A DNA stretch of 64,000 bases, from contig NZ_JOBF01000030.1 in assembly GCF_000718635.1 (NCBI RefSeq), forward strand, positions 21,503-85,502. The letters run 5' to 3'. The translations under genes and the position numbers were made by a program. A model generated the notes under the pieces. It was not told where the DNA came from. It ran no database searches and saw nothing but the letters and a program-made list of their open reading frames with translations. Source of the DNA: Streptomyces varsoviensis (lineage in GTDB: Bacteria > Actinomycetota > Actinomycetes > Streptomycetales > Streptomycetaceae). This document shows positions 30,344-38,790 of the stretch, piece by piece; positions within the stretch are counted from its first letter, which is position 1; every line of letters begins with the position of its first letter.

Positions 30344-31438
30344 TCAGTACGCGGGGATGGCGTAGTGCAGGCCGCCGTCGAGCCACAGCGCGTTCAGTCC
30401 GCGCGGCACGGCCAGGCCGGAGGCCGGCCCGAGGTTGCGTTCGTAGATGTCGCCGTACGTCCCCACGGACCGCAGGATGCGGGTGGCCCAGCCGTCGTCG
30501 AGGCCGAGCGCGGGGCCCAGCGCGTCCGCCGTACGGGCGGCCTCCGCGCTCGCGCCCGCCGCGGCCTCCGCGTTCTCCGCGCCGTGCGCCGCGTGTTCGG
30601 CCGTGAGGAGGAACTGGAACACCCAGCGGCAGATCCGGAACCACCCCGCGTCGTCGTCCCGCACGGCCAGCGCCATCGGCTCCCGCGAGATCGTCGTCTC
30701 CAGCAGCGAGTGCGCCGAGGGGTCGGCCAGTTCGGCGCGGGCCCCGGCCAGGGCGATGCGGTCGAGCACGTAGGCCGCGCAGTCGCCCGCCGCGTAGGCG
30801 GCCAGCGCCTCCCCCGGCGTCGGGTAGGCCACGGGCTCGACGGCCAGGCCCCGCGCCCCGTACCAGGCGGCCAGGTTGGCCGCGCTGGTCGTGCCGGCCT
30901 GCACCGCGAGCCGCCGGCCGGCCAGCTCGGCCGGGTCCGTGAACCCGGCGGCCGTACGGACCAGGAAGCCCTCGCCGTCGTAGCAGGTGACCCCGGCGAA
31001 CAGCACCGGGCCGCCGGTCTCCCGGCCGAGCGTCCAGGACAGGTTGCAGGCCACCAGGTCCGCGTCGCCCGCCGCCAGCCGCTCCAGCCGGTCGGCCGGA
31101 TCGGTCGGCAGCCAGTCCACGGCGTCGGCGTCGCCCAGCACCGCGGCGGCCACCGCCCGGCTGACGTCCACGTCCAGGCCGCGCCACCGGCCGTCGGCCT
31201 CAAGCGCCGACAGGCCGCGGATGCCCCGGCTGACGACGGCCCGCAGCCGCCCCTCGCGGCGGACGCGCTCGGCCGTATCGGGGCCGGGCGCCCTCGACCG
31301 CTCCCGCACCGCCGCCGTGTTCGCCGCGCCTGTCGCCGTCGCATCCGTTGCCATCGGTGTCATCGGGTCGGTCGTCATCGGGTCGGTCACCGTCGTGTGC
31401 ATCGCGTGCGTCGTATTCATCGTGGACATCGCGTTCAC
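30344..31438 (-). CDS. AapJ-like amino-acid-binding protein homologue without signal peptide
   Basis: This 364-residue protein resembles family 3 periplasmic amino-acid-binding proteins (general L-amino acid AapJ type) throughout: WRGLDVDVSRAVAAA, FAGVTCYDGEGFLVR, QAGTTSAANLAAWY and the C-terminal RGLNALWLDGGLHYA. Its N-terminus (MNAMSTMNTTHAMHTT...) is not a signal peptide or lipobox, and no ABC permease is nearby. It should therefore be cytosolic. The GTG at 31438 overlaps the glutamate mutase E stop by 4 bp, so it is made with the mutase. In this fold, cyclohexadienyl dehydratases are enzymes; a role as enzyme, carrier or product sink is possible. Confidence 0.8.
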   Translation of the reverse strand: MNAMSTMNTTHAMHTTVTDPMTTDPMTPMATDATATGAANTAAVRERSRAPGPDTAERVRREGRLRAVVSRGIRGLSALEADGRWRGLDVDVSRAVAAAVLGDADAVDWLPTDPADRLERLAAGDADLVACNLSWTLGRETGGPVLFAGVTCYDGEGFLVRTAAGFTDPAELAGRRLAVQAGTTSAANLAAWYGARGLAVEPVAYPTPGEALAAYAAGDCAAYVLDRIALAGARAELADPSAHSLLETTISREPMALAVRDDDAGWFRICRWVFQFLLTAEHAAHGAENAEAAAGASAEAARTADALGPALGLDDGWATRILRSVGTYGDIYERNLGPASGLAVPRGLNALWLDGGLHYAIPAY

Positions 31439-32775
31439 AGCAGGCTCCTCACGGTGGGTCCGACCAACTGCTCCCGGTCGAAACGGCGTTCGTTGTAGCC
31501 GAGCATGTCGATCAGACCGCGCGCGCTGACCGGCCGCCGGTCGCCGCCGGTGTCCGCGACCGGCATCGAGCCGGGGTTGGACCACCTCAGGTCGCCGCCG
31601 GGCTCGATGCCGGCCCGCGAGCGGTTGGCGTTGTCGCGGTGCAGGCAGTACGGCACATCGAGGTGGCCGCGGGCGAAGGCGTTCACCAGGGCCGCGCCGA
31701 CGTCGTCGCCGAACTGGAGCGTCGAGGCGATGAGCATCCGCGCCTCCTCGTAGACGCCGGTCCGGGCCACCGCGGCGACGGGCCGGGGGTTGCGCGCCTC
31801 GTCCTCGGCGACCGCCGCCGCGAACTCCAGCGCGTCCACGTTCTCCGCGATCGTCGGTATGCGGTGCGCCTCCACCGCCGTCTTCACGATCAGCCGCTCG
31901 GTGCCGCTGCTCACGGCGAGCCGCGCGCTGTCCTCCAGCATCCGGAACGCGCCGATCACGGTGCGCGGGAAGACGCCCATGTACGTGTAGAGGACCACGT
32001 GCCAGTCGACGGGCCCCAGCCACTCCCCGGCGAGCCTGCGCAGCGCGGCGAGGGCCTCCAGGTCCTGGTCCGGGTGGGTCTGCTGGGCATAGCTGACGGA
32101 GATGGAGCGCACCCCGTGCTGCCGGAAGAACATCGCCTCCAGGACGCTGAGCGCGACCAGCAGACTGGGCGGGCAGAGCTGGCCGAGCATGCAGCCGCCG
32201 AAGGTCTCCAGGTGCACCGGTTCCGGCTGGTCGGCCAGGATGCGGCAGCACTCGGCCCACGCGGCGGTCGCCTCGGGCAGCGGCACCCGGCTGTAGGGCA
32301 GGCAGTACGAGACGGGGCCGCCCTCCGTGGCGTCCGCGCCGGACTCGACCAGCGCCCGGAACAGCTCCTGCGGCAGCGCCGAGCCGTGCCGGAACTGCAC
32401 GGGAAAGTCCTCCCCCGCCACGCCGTCCAGCAGCGCCCGCGTGGTGTCCCGGCCGTGCGCCACGACGGGGAAGCCGTTGAGGTCGTCGCCGTCGCGCAGC
32501 GCCCGCCGGGCCGCGTCGTGGTCGTTGACGCGGGTGTAGCTGTCGACCGTGACCGTGCCGATGGTGGCGCCGCGGGCGGCCTTCACCGCCTCCAGGCCCG
32601 AGCGCATCGTGGCCGTGTCCGCGAATCCCATGCGGGGCTGCACGACGAGCTTGCCCTGTTCGCTGTTGCGCCGGACGAATCGGGAGAAGCGTCCCTGCGG
32701 GCTGCCCTGTATCCGCCGGCCCCGTCCTACGCCTACGGTCTCCGCTCCGGTAATCGCCGCCGTGACGCCGTTCAT
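31435..32775 (-). CDS. glmE: Glutamate mutase (methylaspartate mutase) E subunit
   Basis: The 446-residue catalytic TIM-barrel subunit, with the B12 subunit encoded next to it, converts L-glutamate to (2S,3S)-3-methylaspartate by a radical rearrangement. Recognisable are VVQPRMGF (about 45), TVTVDSYTRVND (about 76) and GFPVVAHGRDTTR (about 100) carrying the substrate-binding Arg residues, SYCLPYSR and the HLETFGGCMLGQLCPPS block. GGAGG lies 6 bases before the ATG at 32775, which overlaps the S-subunit stop (ATGA). In actinobacteria such mutases supply precursors for macrolactam and lipopeptide antibiotics; no PKS or NRPS is in this window. Confidence 0.9.
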   Translation of the reverse strand: MNGVTAAITGAETVGVGRGRRIQGSPQGRFSRFVRRNSEQGKLVVQPRMGFADTATMRSGLEAVKAARGATIGTVTVDSYTRVNDHDAARRALRDGDDLNGFPVVAHGRDTTRALLDGVAGEDFPVQFRHGSALPQELFRALVESGADATEGGPVSYCLPYSRVPLPEATAAWAECCRILADQPEPVHLETFGGCMLGQLCPPSLLVALSVLEAMFFRQHGVRSISVSYAQQTHPDQDLEALAALRRLAGEWLGPVDWHVVLYTYMGVFPRTVIGAFRMLEDSARLAVSSGTERLIVKTAVEAHRIPTIAENVDALEFAAAVAEDEARNPRPVAAVARTGVYEEARMLIASTLQFGDDVGAALVNAFARGHLDVPYCLHRDNANRSRAGIEPGGDLRWSNPGSMPVADTGGDRRPVSARGLIDMLGYNERRFDREQLVGPTVRSLL

Positions 32776-33251
32776 TTCGCACCTCCTTCCGCCGCTCCGG
32801 CCAGCTCGCGCCGGTGAGTGTCGTTGTTCGGCAAGGCACCAAGAAAAGAATCAAATTCAGCGAGTCCGGCCTCGGACTCGAAGGCCGCGTCGAAGCCGGC
32901 GTCCACCAGCTCGGCGCTGAACTGCGCGTTCGCCGCTCCTCGTACGCCGAGCTTCCCGCCGATGACGACGCGGAGGTCGGCGAGTTCGGCATCGGACCGA
33001 ATCTTTCGGATAAGACGGAGCCCGTCCAGGTGGCCGTGGCCGTTGACGGTGCTCACCACCAAGGCATCAGGTCTGGCGAGCCGGCATTCGGCGAGGATTA
33101 CCTCGTCGGGAACGCAGGCACCGAGATTGATCACCTCCCCTCCTCGTTCTTCCAGCAAAAGCTGGAGAAAGACCAGGTTCCACATATGGGCATCTGATGA
33201 CACGCTGGTGACGACGAATCGTCCGCTGCGTGCCAGGGATATCGTTTCCAT
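32772..33251 (-). CDS. glmS: Glutamate mutase S (cobalamin-binding) subunit
   Basis: This is the 159-residue B12-binding subunit of methylaspartate mutase (not the glucosamine synthase that shares the symbol). The Rossmann-like domain has SDAHMWN with Asp20 and the cobalt-ligating His22; the usual DxHxxG glycine is Asn25. Further B12 contacts are VVSTVNGHGH and VIGGKLG. The ATG at 33251 (METISLARSG) gives the family length and is preferred over GTG 33317, with GGGA 6 bases upstream. First gene of the seven-gene operon; its Co-binding His indicates need for adenosylcobalamin. Confidence 0.88.
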   Translation of the reverse strand: METISLARSGRFVVTSVSSDAHMWNLVFLQLLLEERGGEVINLGACVPDEVILAECRLARPDALVVSTVNGHGHLDGLRLIRKIRSDAELADLRVVIGGKLGVRGAANAQFSAELVDAGFDAAFESEAGLAEFDSFLGALPNNDTHRRELAGAAEGGAK

Positions 33252-33446
33252 TTTGAATCCCTGCCTCGGTAACTCCGACGCATATGAAGTTACGGGCCGC
33301 GGCACCCCCGGGTCCACGCTCGCTTGGGGGACAGAAACGATGACCCCATCGGTGCAGCCGATTCCGCAGGTCAGAGGGGGTGCGCAGGGGGTCGCGCAGG
33401 GCCCCTCGCGGACCGTTTTCGAGGGCCCTCGCGAGGGGCGCGCCGC

Positions 33447-34229
33447 TCACTCCCCCTTGAGGACGCCGCGCAGAGAGGTGTTGCCGCTGAGGATGCCGCC
33501 GTCCACGGGGAGCGTGATGCCGGTGATCCAGGACGCGTCCCGTGAGGCGAGGAAGGCCACCGCCGCCGCCACGTCCTCCGGCTCGCCGACCCGGCCGAGC
33601 GGGTAGAGCAGCGCCGCCCGCTCCAACACGTCTTCCCGGCCACGCCAGTTGGGGGTGCGGATCGTGCCCGGGGCGACGAGGTTGACGCGGACGCCGCGCG
33701 CCGCCGACCGGCCCGCCAGGGTACGGGTCAGGCTGGCCAGGCCCGCCTTCGCGGCGCTGTAGGCGTGGTTGCCGAAGTCCTGCTCGCCGTTGACGGAGCC
33801 CACGTTGACGATCGCGCCGCGCCCGCCGGCGGCGGCCAGATGCGGCATCGCGGCGCGGGCGCAGCGGAACGCGCCGGTCAGAGTGGTGTCGAGGTCCCGC
33901 TGCCAGTGCTCCTCGTCCTCGTCCTCGATGAGCGGGGCGTCGGGGTGGCAGGACATGGCGTTGTTGACGAGGACGTCGAGCCGGCCGAACCGGTCCACGG
34001 CGTGCGCGACGGCCGCGTCCACGGCCGCCTGGTCCCCGACGTCGCAGGCCAGGGCCTCGGCGTCGGCGCCGGTCGCGCGGAGCGCGGCGGCCGCGCCCGC
34101 CGCGCGTTCGCCGTCGAGATCGGTGAGCAGCACGCGCGCCCCCTCGGCGGCGAACCGGCCGGCGGTGGCGGCGCCGATGCCGCGGCCGGCGCCGGTGACG
34201 ATGACTGCGTGTCCCTCGAACCTGTGCAC
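33447..34229 (-). CDS. SDR family oxidoreductase
   Basis: This 260-residue classical short-chain dehydrogenase has TGAGRGIG at 12-19, NNA at about 88, catalytic Ser near 140 and YSAAK near 156. TDLDGE at the end of beta-2 favours NAD(H). It lies 73 bases after the serine hydrolase gene and 195 bases before the mutase operon, all on the minus strand. It might reduce the aldehyde formed by the Asd homologue, but the 195-base gap leaves membership in that operon open. Confidence 0.88.
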   Translation of the reverse strand: MHRFEGHAVIVTGAGRGIGAATAGRFAAEGARVLLTDLDGERAAGAAAALRATGADAEALACDVGDQAAVDAAVAHAVDRFGRLDVLVNNAMSCHPDAPLIEDEDEEHWQRDLDTTLTGAFRCARAAMPHLAAAGGRGAIVNVGSVNGEQDFGNHAYSAAKAGLASLTRTLAGRSAARGVRVNLVAPGTIRTPNWRGREDVLERAALLYPLGRVGEPEDVAAAVAFLASRDASWITGITLPVDGGILSGNTSLRGVLKGE

Positions 34230-34302
34230 CGCGGACTCCTCTGTGATGAGTGCTGCTGGGTGTTGCGTGAGGTGTCCTCAGTGTCCCCCGTGGAGGGGGT
34301 GT

Positions 34303-35493
34303 TTACGGCTGGGCCTCCAGGGATGTCGCGACGGCTCGTACCAGTGCCTGGGCGCGGGGGTCGGCGGTGACGTTGCGTTGCATGCCGTTGGTGACGTAGC
34401 CGAAGGCGGTGGCGGACTCCGGGTCGGCGAAGGCGAGGGAGCCGCCGCGGCCGGGGTGGCCGAAGGAGCCGGGGGACAGCAGCGGGCAGGCCGGGCCGTG
34501 CAGCATGTGGCCGAGGCCGAAGCGAGTGTTCACGACGAGGACGCGGTCCGGGCCCGCGGACTCCTCCGTACGGGCCAGGGTGAGCGTCGCGGGCGCGAAC
34601 AGCCTTGGGCGGCCGTCCACTTGGCCGATGAGCGCCGCGTAGAAGCGGGCCAGGGCCTCGGCGGTGGCGACGCCCGCGGAGGCGGGCAGTTCGGCGGCGG
34701 CGTAGGCGGGGTCGTTCTCGTCCGGCGGCGGGTCGATGGCGCCGAACGCCCGGCGGGTGAGCGAGTCCGGGTCGCCGTACGCGTCGGTCACCGACTTCTT
34801 GGGGCGCACCCGCAGCCCCTGCGAGGCCGGGGGCGCCGGGGCCTCGACGGGGGCGAGCCGGCCGACCCGGCCGCGCTCGGCCTCCGGCAGCCCGATCCAC
34901 AGGTCGAGGCCGAGCGGCCCTGCTATCTCGTCGGCCACCCAGCCGCCGATGGTCCGGCCCGTCACCCGCCGCACCAGCTCGCCGATCAGCCAGCTATAGG
35001 TCTGGGCGTGGTAGCCGTGCGCCGTGCCCGGCGCCCAGGCGGGCGCCTGGGCGGCGACGGCGCGCGGCCCACTGACGCCGTCGACGGCCTCGGCGAGGGC
35101 CAGCGGGCGGTCGAGGACGGGCAGCCCGGCGCGGTGCGCGAGCAGGTGCCGTACGAGCACCCGCTCCTTGCCGTTCTCCTTGAACTCGGGCCAGTACCGG
35201 CCCACCGGGGCGTCCAGGTCGACGAGGCCGCGCTGGTGCAGCAGGAGCGGCGCGGCGGCGGCGACGCCCTTGGTGGCGGACCGTACGACCTGGGCGGTGC
35301 CCCGCTCCCAGGGCGCCGCGCCGGGCCGCTCGGCGTCGGCGTCCCGCGCCCCGCCCCACAGGTCCACGACCTTGCGGCCGTCCCGGTAGACGACGACGGC
35401 GGCCCCGCGCTCGCCGCGCCGCGCGAAGTTCGCCGCGAAGGCGTCCCGGACGGGTTCGAAACCGTCCGCCACCGTGCCCTGGACGTCCACCAC
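34303..35493 (-). CDS. Beta-lactamase/esterase family serine hydrolase
   Basis: This 396-residue protein has the class C beta-lactamase / EstB fold. The nucleophile motif SATK is about residue 72, a Tyr motif YSW (about 172) takes the place of YxN, and HPGRGG near 350 takes the place of KTG. These changes and the lack of a signal peptide suggest a cytosolic esterase or peptidase, not antibiotic resistance. Start GTG at 35493, with GGGAG 9 bases upstream. It heads a likely two-gene transcript with the SDR. Confidence 0.87.
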   Translation of the reverse strand: MVDVQGTVADGFEPVRDAFAANFARRGERGAAVVVYRDGRKVVDLWGGARDADAERPGAAPWERGTAQVVRSATKGVAAAAPLLLHQRGLVDLDAPVGRYWPEFKENGKERVLVRHLLAHRAGLPVLDRPLALAEAVDGVSGPRAVAAQAPAWAPGTAHGYHAQTYSWLIGELVRRVTGRTIGGWVADEIAGPLGLDLWIGLPEAERGRVGRLAPVEAPAPPASQGLRVRPKKSVTDAYGDPDSLTRRAFGAIDPPPDENDPAYAAAELPASAGVATAEALARFYAALIGQVDGRPRLFAPATLTLARTEESAGPDRVLVVNTRFGLGHMLHGPACPLLSPGSFGHPGRGGSLAFADPESATAFGYVTNGMQRNVTADPRAQALVRAVATSLEAQP

Positions 35494-35639
35494 TGAACCG
35501 CGCTCCCACTTGTGCCCGTGCCGGTAGCAGCCCGCACGACCGTGCGCGTACCGCGTGTACCGATTACTGTCGATTGCTTCTGGTTGCCTTGTTTACACCT
35601 CCATGGTGCAACGCGCCCGCGGCTCCTCGCGGACCGGGG

Positions 35640-36416
35640 TCAGCGCACCGGCACGGTAACCGAACGCGGGTCGAATCCGAAGGGCAGTTCCAAGCGGTGG
35701 GCACGCATCAGGGCGTCGTCGCACAGCAGCTCCTGGGTGGTGCCGTCGGCCGCGATGACGCCGTCGCTGAGCACGGCGGCGCGCGGGCACAGCTCCAGCG
35801 CGTACGGCAGATCGTGCGTGACCATCAGCACCGTCACGTCCAACGACCGCACGATGTCGGCGAGTTCACGCCGGGAGGCGGGGTCGAGGTTGGAGGAGGG
35901 CTCATCCAGGACCAGGATCTCCGGCTCCATGGCGAGCACCGTGGCGACCGCCACGCGCCGCCGCTGGCCGAAGGAGAGGTGGTGCGGCGGCCGGGCCGCG
36001 TAGGCCGCCATGCCGACGCGTTCCAGCGCCCGTACGACCCTGTCCGCCAGCTCCGGGCCGCGCAGCCCGGCCGCCGCCGGGCCGAACGCGACGTCCTCGC
36101 GGACCGTCGGCATGAAGAGCTGGTCGTCGGGGTCCTGGAAGACGATGCCGACCCGGCGGCGGATCTCGGCGAGGTTCCGCTTCTCCACGGGCAGGCCGGC
36201 GACGCGCACGGTGCCCGCGCCCGCGTCGAGGATGCCGTTCAGGTGCAGGACGAGGGTGGTCTTGCCCGCGCCGTTCGGCCCGAGCAGCGCCAGCCGCTCG
36301 CCGCGGGCGACGGTCAGGTCGACGCCGAAGAGGGCCTGGTGGCCGTCCGGGTAGGCGAAGGCCAGCCCGGACACTTCGAGGGACGGCGGTGCCGTCAGGT
36401 CAGGGGCCATGTTCAT
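35640..36416 (-). CDS. cbiO: ECF transporter ATPase, cobalt/nickel type
   Basis: This 258-residue ABC ATPase has Walker A GPNGAGKTT (about 43), the Q-loop FQDPDDQLF typical of ECF ATPases, signature LSFGQRRRVA and Walker B ILVLDEPSS. It powers the cobalt or nickel ECF transporter with CbiQ and CbiMN. The ATG at 36416 overlaps the cbiQ stop by 4 bp (ATGA); upstream in-frame codons (MEHRMEHR) come from a 12-base duplication inside cbiQ. Single ATPase, so it probably acts as a homodimer. Confidence 0.93.
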   Translation of the reverse strand: MNMAPDLTAPPSLEVSGLAFAYPDGHQALFGVDLTVARGERLALLGPNGAGKTTLVLHLNGILDAGAGTVRVAGLPVEKRNLAEIRRRVGIVFQDPDDQLFMPTVREDVAFGPAAAGLRGPELADRVVRALERVGMAAYAARPPHHLSFGQRRRVAVATVLAMEPEILVLDEPSSNLDPASRRELADIVRSLDVTVLMVTHDLPYALELCPRAAVLSDGVIAADGTTQELLCDDALMRAHRLELPFGFDPRSVTVPVR

Positions 36417-37189
36417 GCGGTGTTCCATCCGGTGTTCCATCCGATCAGGCAGACCACGAGCGCGGCGGCGGGCAGTACGGCGGCGCGGGCCCATTGCGCC
36501 CGGGTCGCGGCCAACTCGTCGATGACGGGCATGGACCCCGCGTAGCCGCGGCTGACCATGGCCAGGTGGACGCGTTCGCCGCGCTCGTACGAGCGGATGA
36601 ACAGCGCCCCGGCGGTCTTGCCCAGCACCCCCCAGTGGCGCACGCCGCGCGCCGTCCAGCCGCGCGAGGCGCGGGCCACGTGCATCCGGCGCAGCTCGTC
36701 CGTGATGACGTCGCCGTAGCGGATCATGAAGGACGTGATCTGTACGAGCAGCGGCGGCAGCCGCAGCCGCTGGAGCCCCAGCAGCAGGGCGCGCAGCTCG
36801 GTGGTGGCGGCGAGGAGCACGGACGCGGCGACGCCGAGCGTCCCCTTGGCGAGGATGTTCCACGCGCCCCACAGCCCGGACTCGCTGAGCGACAGCCCGA
36901 GCACGTCCGTCCGCGCGCCCTCGGCCACGAACGGCAGCAGCACCGCGAACGCCACGAACGGCACCTCGATCAGCAGCCGCTTGAGGACGAAGCCGGGCGG
37001 CACGCGGGCCGCCGCCGCGACGACCGCGAGCAGCAGCGCGTACAGGGCGAACGCCCAGAGCGCGGTGCGCGGCGTCGAGACGACGACGAGCACGAAGCAG
37101 AAGACGGCCGCGATCTTGCAGTGCGGCGGGAGCAGATGCACGGGCGAGGACCCGTGCCGGTAGAGCCGGTGCGCGTGGCCCGCGCCCAT
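36413..37189 (-). CDS. cbiQ: ECF transporter T component, cobalt/nickel type
   Basis: This 258-residue membrane protein is the energy-coupling T subunit. It has several helices (about 30-110 and C-terminal) and the two cytoplasmic Ala-Arg-Gly coupling motifs readable as ARASRGW and VSRGYAG. The ATG at 37189 follows the cbiM-N stop after one base and has GAGGGG 9 bases before it. A longer in-frame extension into cbiM is not used. It couples CbiO ATP hydrolysis to metal uptake by CbiMN. Confidence 0.92.
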   Translation of the reverse strand: MGAGHAHRLYRHGSSPVHLLPPHCKIAAVFCFVLVVVSTPRTALWAFALYALLLAVVAAAARVPPGFVLKRLLIEVPFVAFAVLLPFVAEGARTDVLGLSLSESGLWGAWNILAKGTLGVAASVLLAATTELRALLLGLQRLRLPPLLVQITSFMIRYGDVITDELRRMHVARASRGWTARGVRHWGVLGKTAGALFIRSYERGERVHLAMVSRGYAGSMPVIDELAATRAQWARAAVLPAAALVVCLIGWNTGWNTA

Positions 37190-37190
37190 G

Positions 37191-38615
37191 TCAGGCGGCC
37201 CCTCGCTCGCGGGCCTCGGCGGCGGTGCTTCGGGTACGGCGGCGGTGGACGGTCCAGGCCACCCCGGTGCCGACGACGAGGGTCGCCCCGACCCCGATGA
37301 CCCCCGCCAGCCCCCCGGCCAGCCGGACGTTGGAGACGTCCTTGACCTGGTAGTCGGCGAGCGGGGAGTCCTTCGCCGCGTGGTCCTCGGTCTTCCGGTC
37401 GATGCCCTTGTCATGCGCCACCTTCTCCAGCCCGTCGGGGCTGGCGGAGGCGTAATAGCTCCCGAACCCCGCGAGCGCCAGCGCCGCGACGAGCCCGACG
37501 AGCTTGACGCGACGGGTGGAGCGCACGGGGGCCGGGGCCGCGTCGGCGACGGGGGCCGGGGGCGCCCCGGTGCCCGCGCCCGTACCCGCGCTCGCGCCCG
37601 TACGAGCGTCAGCGGCCGGACCGGCGGCAGGACGCGAGGCGGGGGGCCGGCCGGCACCGGGGGTTTGCCCCGGCCCCGGGCCGGAGGGCTGGCCGGCGCC
37701 CACGCCCGTACGAGCGTCAGCGGCAGGACGCGAGGCGGCGCCGGCGCCGGTACGAGCAGCGGCGCCCGTACCCGCGACCGGCTCTGAACCGGTACCCGCG
37801 CCCATACGCGCGCTGGCGTCCGTACCGGCGGCCGCGTCCGACTCGGCGACCGCTCCCCTACCGGCGTGGGTGTCTGCCGACGAGCCCGAGCCCGAGCCCG
37901 ATCCGGCCGGGGAAGCCGTGCCCGCCGGCGAGGCGCCGGCCCCCGCCGTGCGGATCTCCAGCCGGGCCGCGAGGCCCCTGGCTCCGTGGACGAGGTCGGG
38001 GCGGACGGCGAGGACCGCGCCGACCGTGAGGGCGGTGATGGCGGCCTCGCCGATGCCGATCAGCGCGTGGACGCCGACCATGGCCGTGAAGACCTTGCCG
38101 ATGGCGATGTCGGTGGTGCCGCCGAGGGCGTAGAGCGCGGTGAAGACGACGGCCGCGGCGGGCACGGAGACCAGGGCCGCGACGAAGGACGCGGCGGTGA
38201 CGCTGGAGCGGCGCCGCGGCAGGACGGTGAGCAGCAGCCGGAAGAGGGCGTAGGCGACGGCCGTCGTCGCCACCGCCATGTCGGTGATGTTGACGCCGAG
38301 GGCGGTGAGCCCGCCGTCGGCGAAGAGCACGCCCTGCATCAGCAGGACCACGGATATGCAGAGCACACCCGTGTACGGGCCGACGAGTATGGCGGCCAGC
38401 GCGCCGCCCAGCAGATGGCCGCTGGTACCGGCGGCGACGGGGAAGTTGAGCATCTGGACGGCGAAGACGAAGGCCGCGACGAGCCCGGCGAGCGGCGCGG
38501 TGCGTTCGTCGAGCTCGCGGCGCGCGCCGCGCAGGCTGACGGCGACGGCCGCGGCGGCGACGGCGCCGGCGGCCAGGGAGACTGGGGCGTTGATGAATCC
38601 GTCGGGCACGTGCAT
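37191..38615 (-). CDS. cbiM: Fused CbiM-CbiN/NikN cobalt or nickel uptake component with long linker
   Basis: Residues 1-220 of 474 are CbiM: the start MHVPDGFINAP with the His that binds metal at the N-terminus, then seven helices. Residues about 223-365 form a Gly/Ala/Pro/Ser/Thr linker with repeats such as ARTGAGA and PAADARTG. Residues about 365-474 carry two helices flanking PDGLEKVA, the PDGLE (NikN/CbiN-like) domain. The ATG at 38615 has GGAG 7 bases upstream. It captures the metal ion; choice of Co over Ni cannot be made from sequence. The linker is much longer than usual. Confidence 0.9.
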   Translation of the reverse strand: MHVPDGFINAPVSLAAGAVAAAAVAVSLRGARRELDERTAPLAGLVAAFVFAVQMLNFPVAAGTSGHLLGGALAAILVGPYTGVLCISVVLLMQGVLFADGGLTALGVNITDMAVATTAVAYALFRLLLTVLPRRRSSVTAASFVAALVSVPAAAVVFTALYALGGTTDIAIGKVFTAMVGVHALIGIGEAAITALTVGAVLAVRPDLVHGARGLAARLEIRTAGAGASPAGTASPAGSGSGSGSSADTHAGRGAVAESDAAAGTDASARMGAGTGSEPVAGTGAAARTGAGAASRPAADARTGVGAGQPSGPGPGQTPGAGRPPASRPAAGPAADARTGASAGTGAGTGAPPAPVADAAPAPVRSTRRVKLVGLVAALALAGFGSYYASASPDGLEKVAHDKGIDRKTEDHAAKDSPLADYQVKDVSNVRLAGGLAGVIGVGATLVVGTGVAWTVHRRRTRSTAAEARERGAA

Positions 38616-38632
38616 GGCGGGACTCCGCTTCC

Positions 38633-38684
38633 GCCGGACCGCGGTCCGGCTCTGCTCAGTCGATCGCTGCTCAGTCGTGCGCTG
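38633..38684. repeat. Palindrome and direct repeats in the cbiM leader
   Basis: An 18-base perfect palindrome (GCCGGACCG-CGGTCCGGC) lies at 38633-38650, just before the cbiM ribosome site. Next to it, two 11-base direct repeats read CTGCTCAGTCG on the plus strand (38652-38662 and 38667-38677), 15 bases apart. No cobalamin-riboswitch core was recognised, so these may be repressor sites. Confidence 0.5.
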
Positions 38685-38750
38685 TTCCGTGGTGCGGCAC
38701 CGGACCGCGGCCCGCCCACCCGGAACGGGCCGCGTTCCGCATGGCGGGTC

Positions 38751-38790
38751 GCCCGATGATAGGGCCGCTCTGCGAAGCGCTCGCAAGAGC
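38751..38790 (-). promoter_or_regulatory. Possible cbiM promoter
   Basis: On the minus strand TTGCGA is followed 19 bases later by TATCAT (38757-38762), giving a possible -35/-10 pair and a leader of about 135 bases before cbiM. It faces the MFS gene, whose own promoter must lie in the same 270-base interval. Confidence 0.35.

Noticed and set aside
34303..35493. Antibiotic-resistance beta-lactamase
   Set aside because: No signal peptide, and the Tyr and KTG motifs are altered (YSW, HPG), pointing to an esterase-like enzyme.
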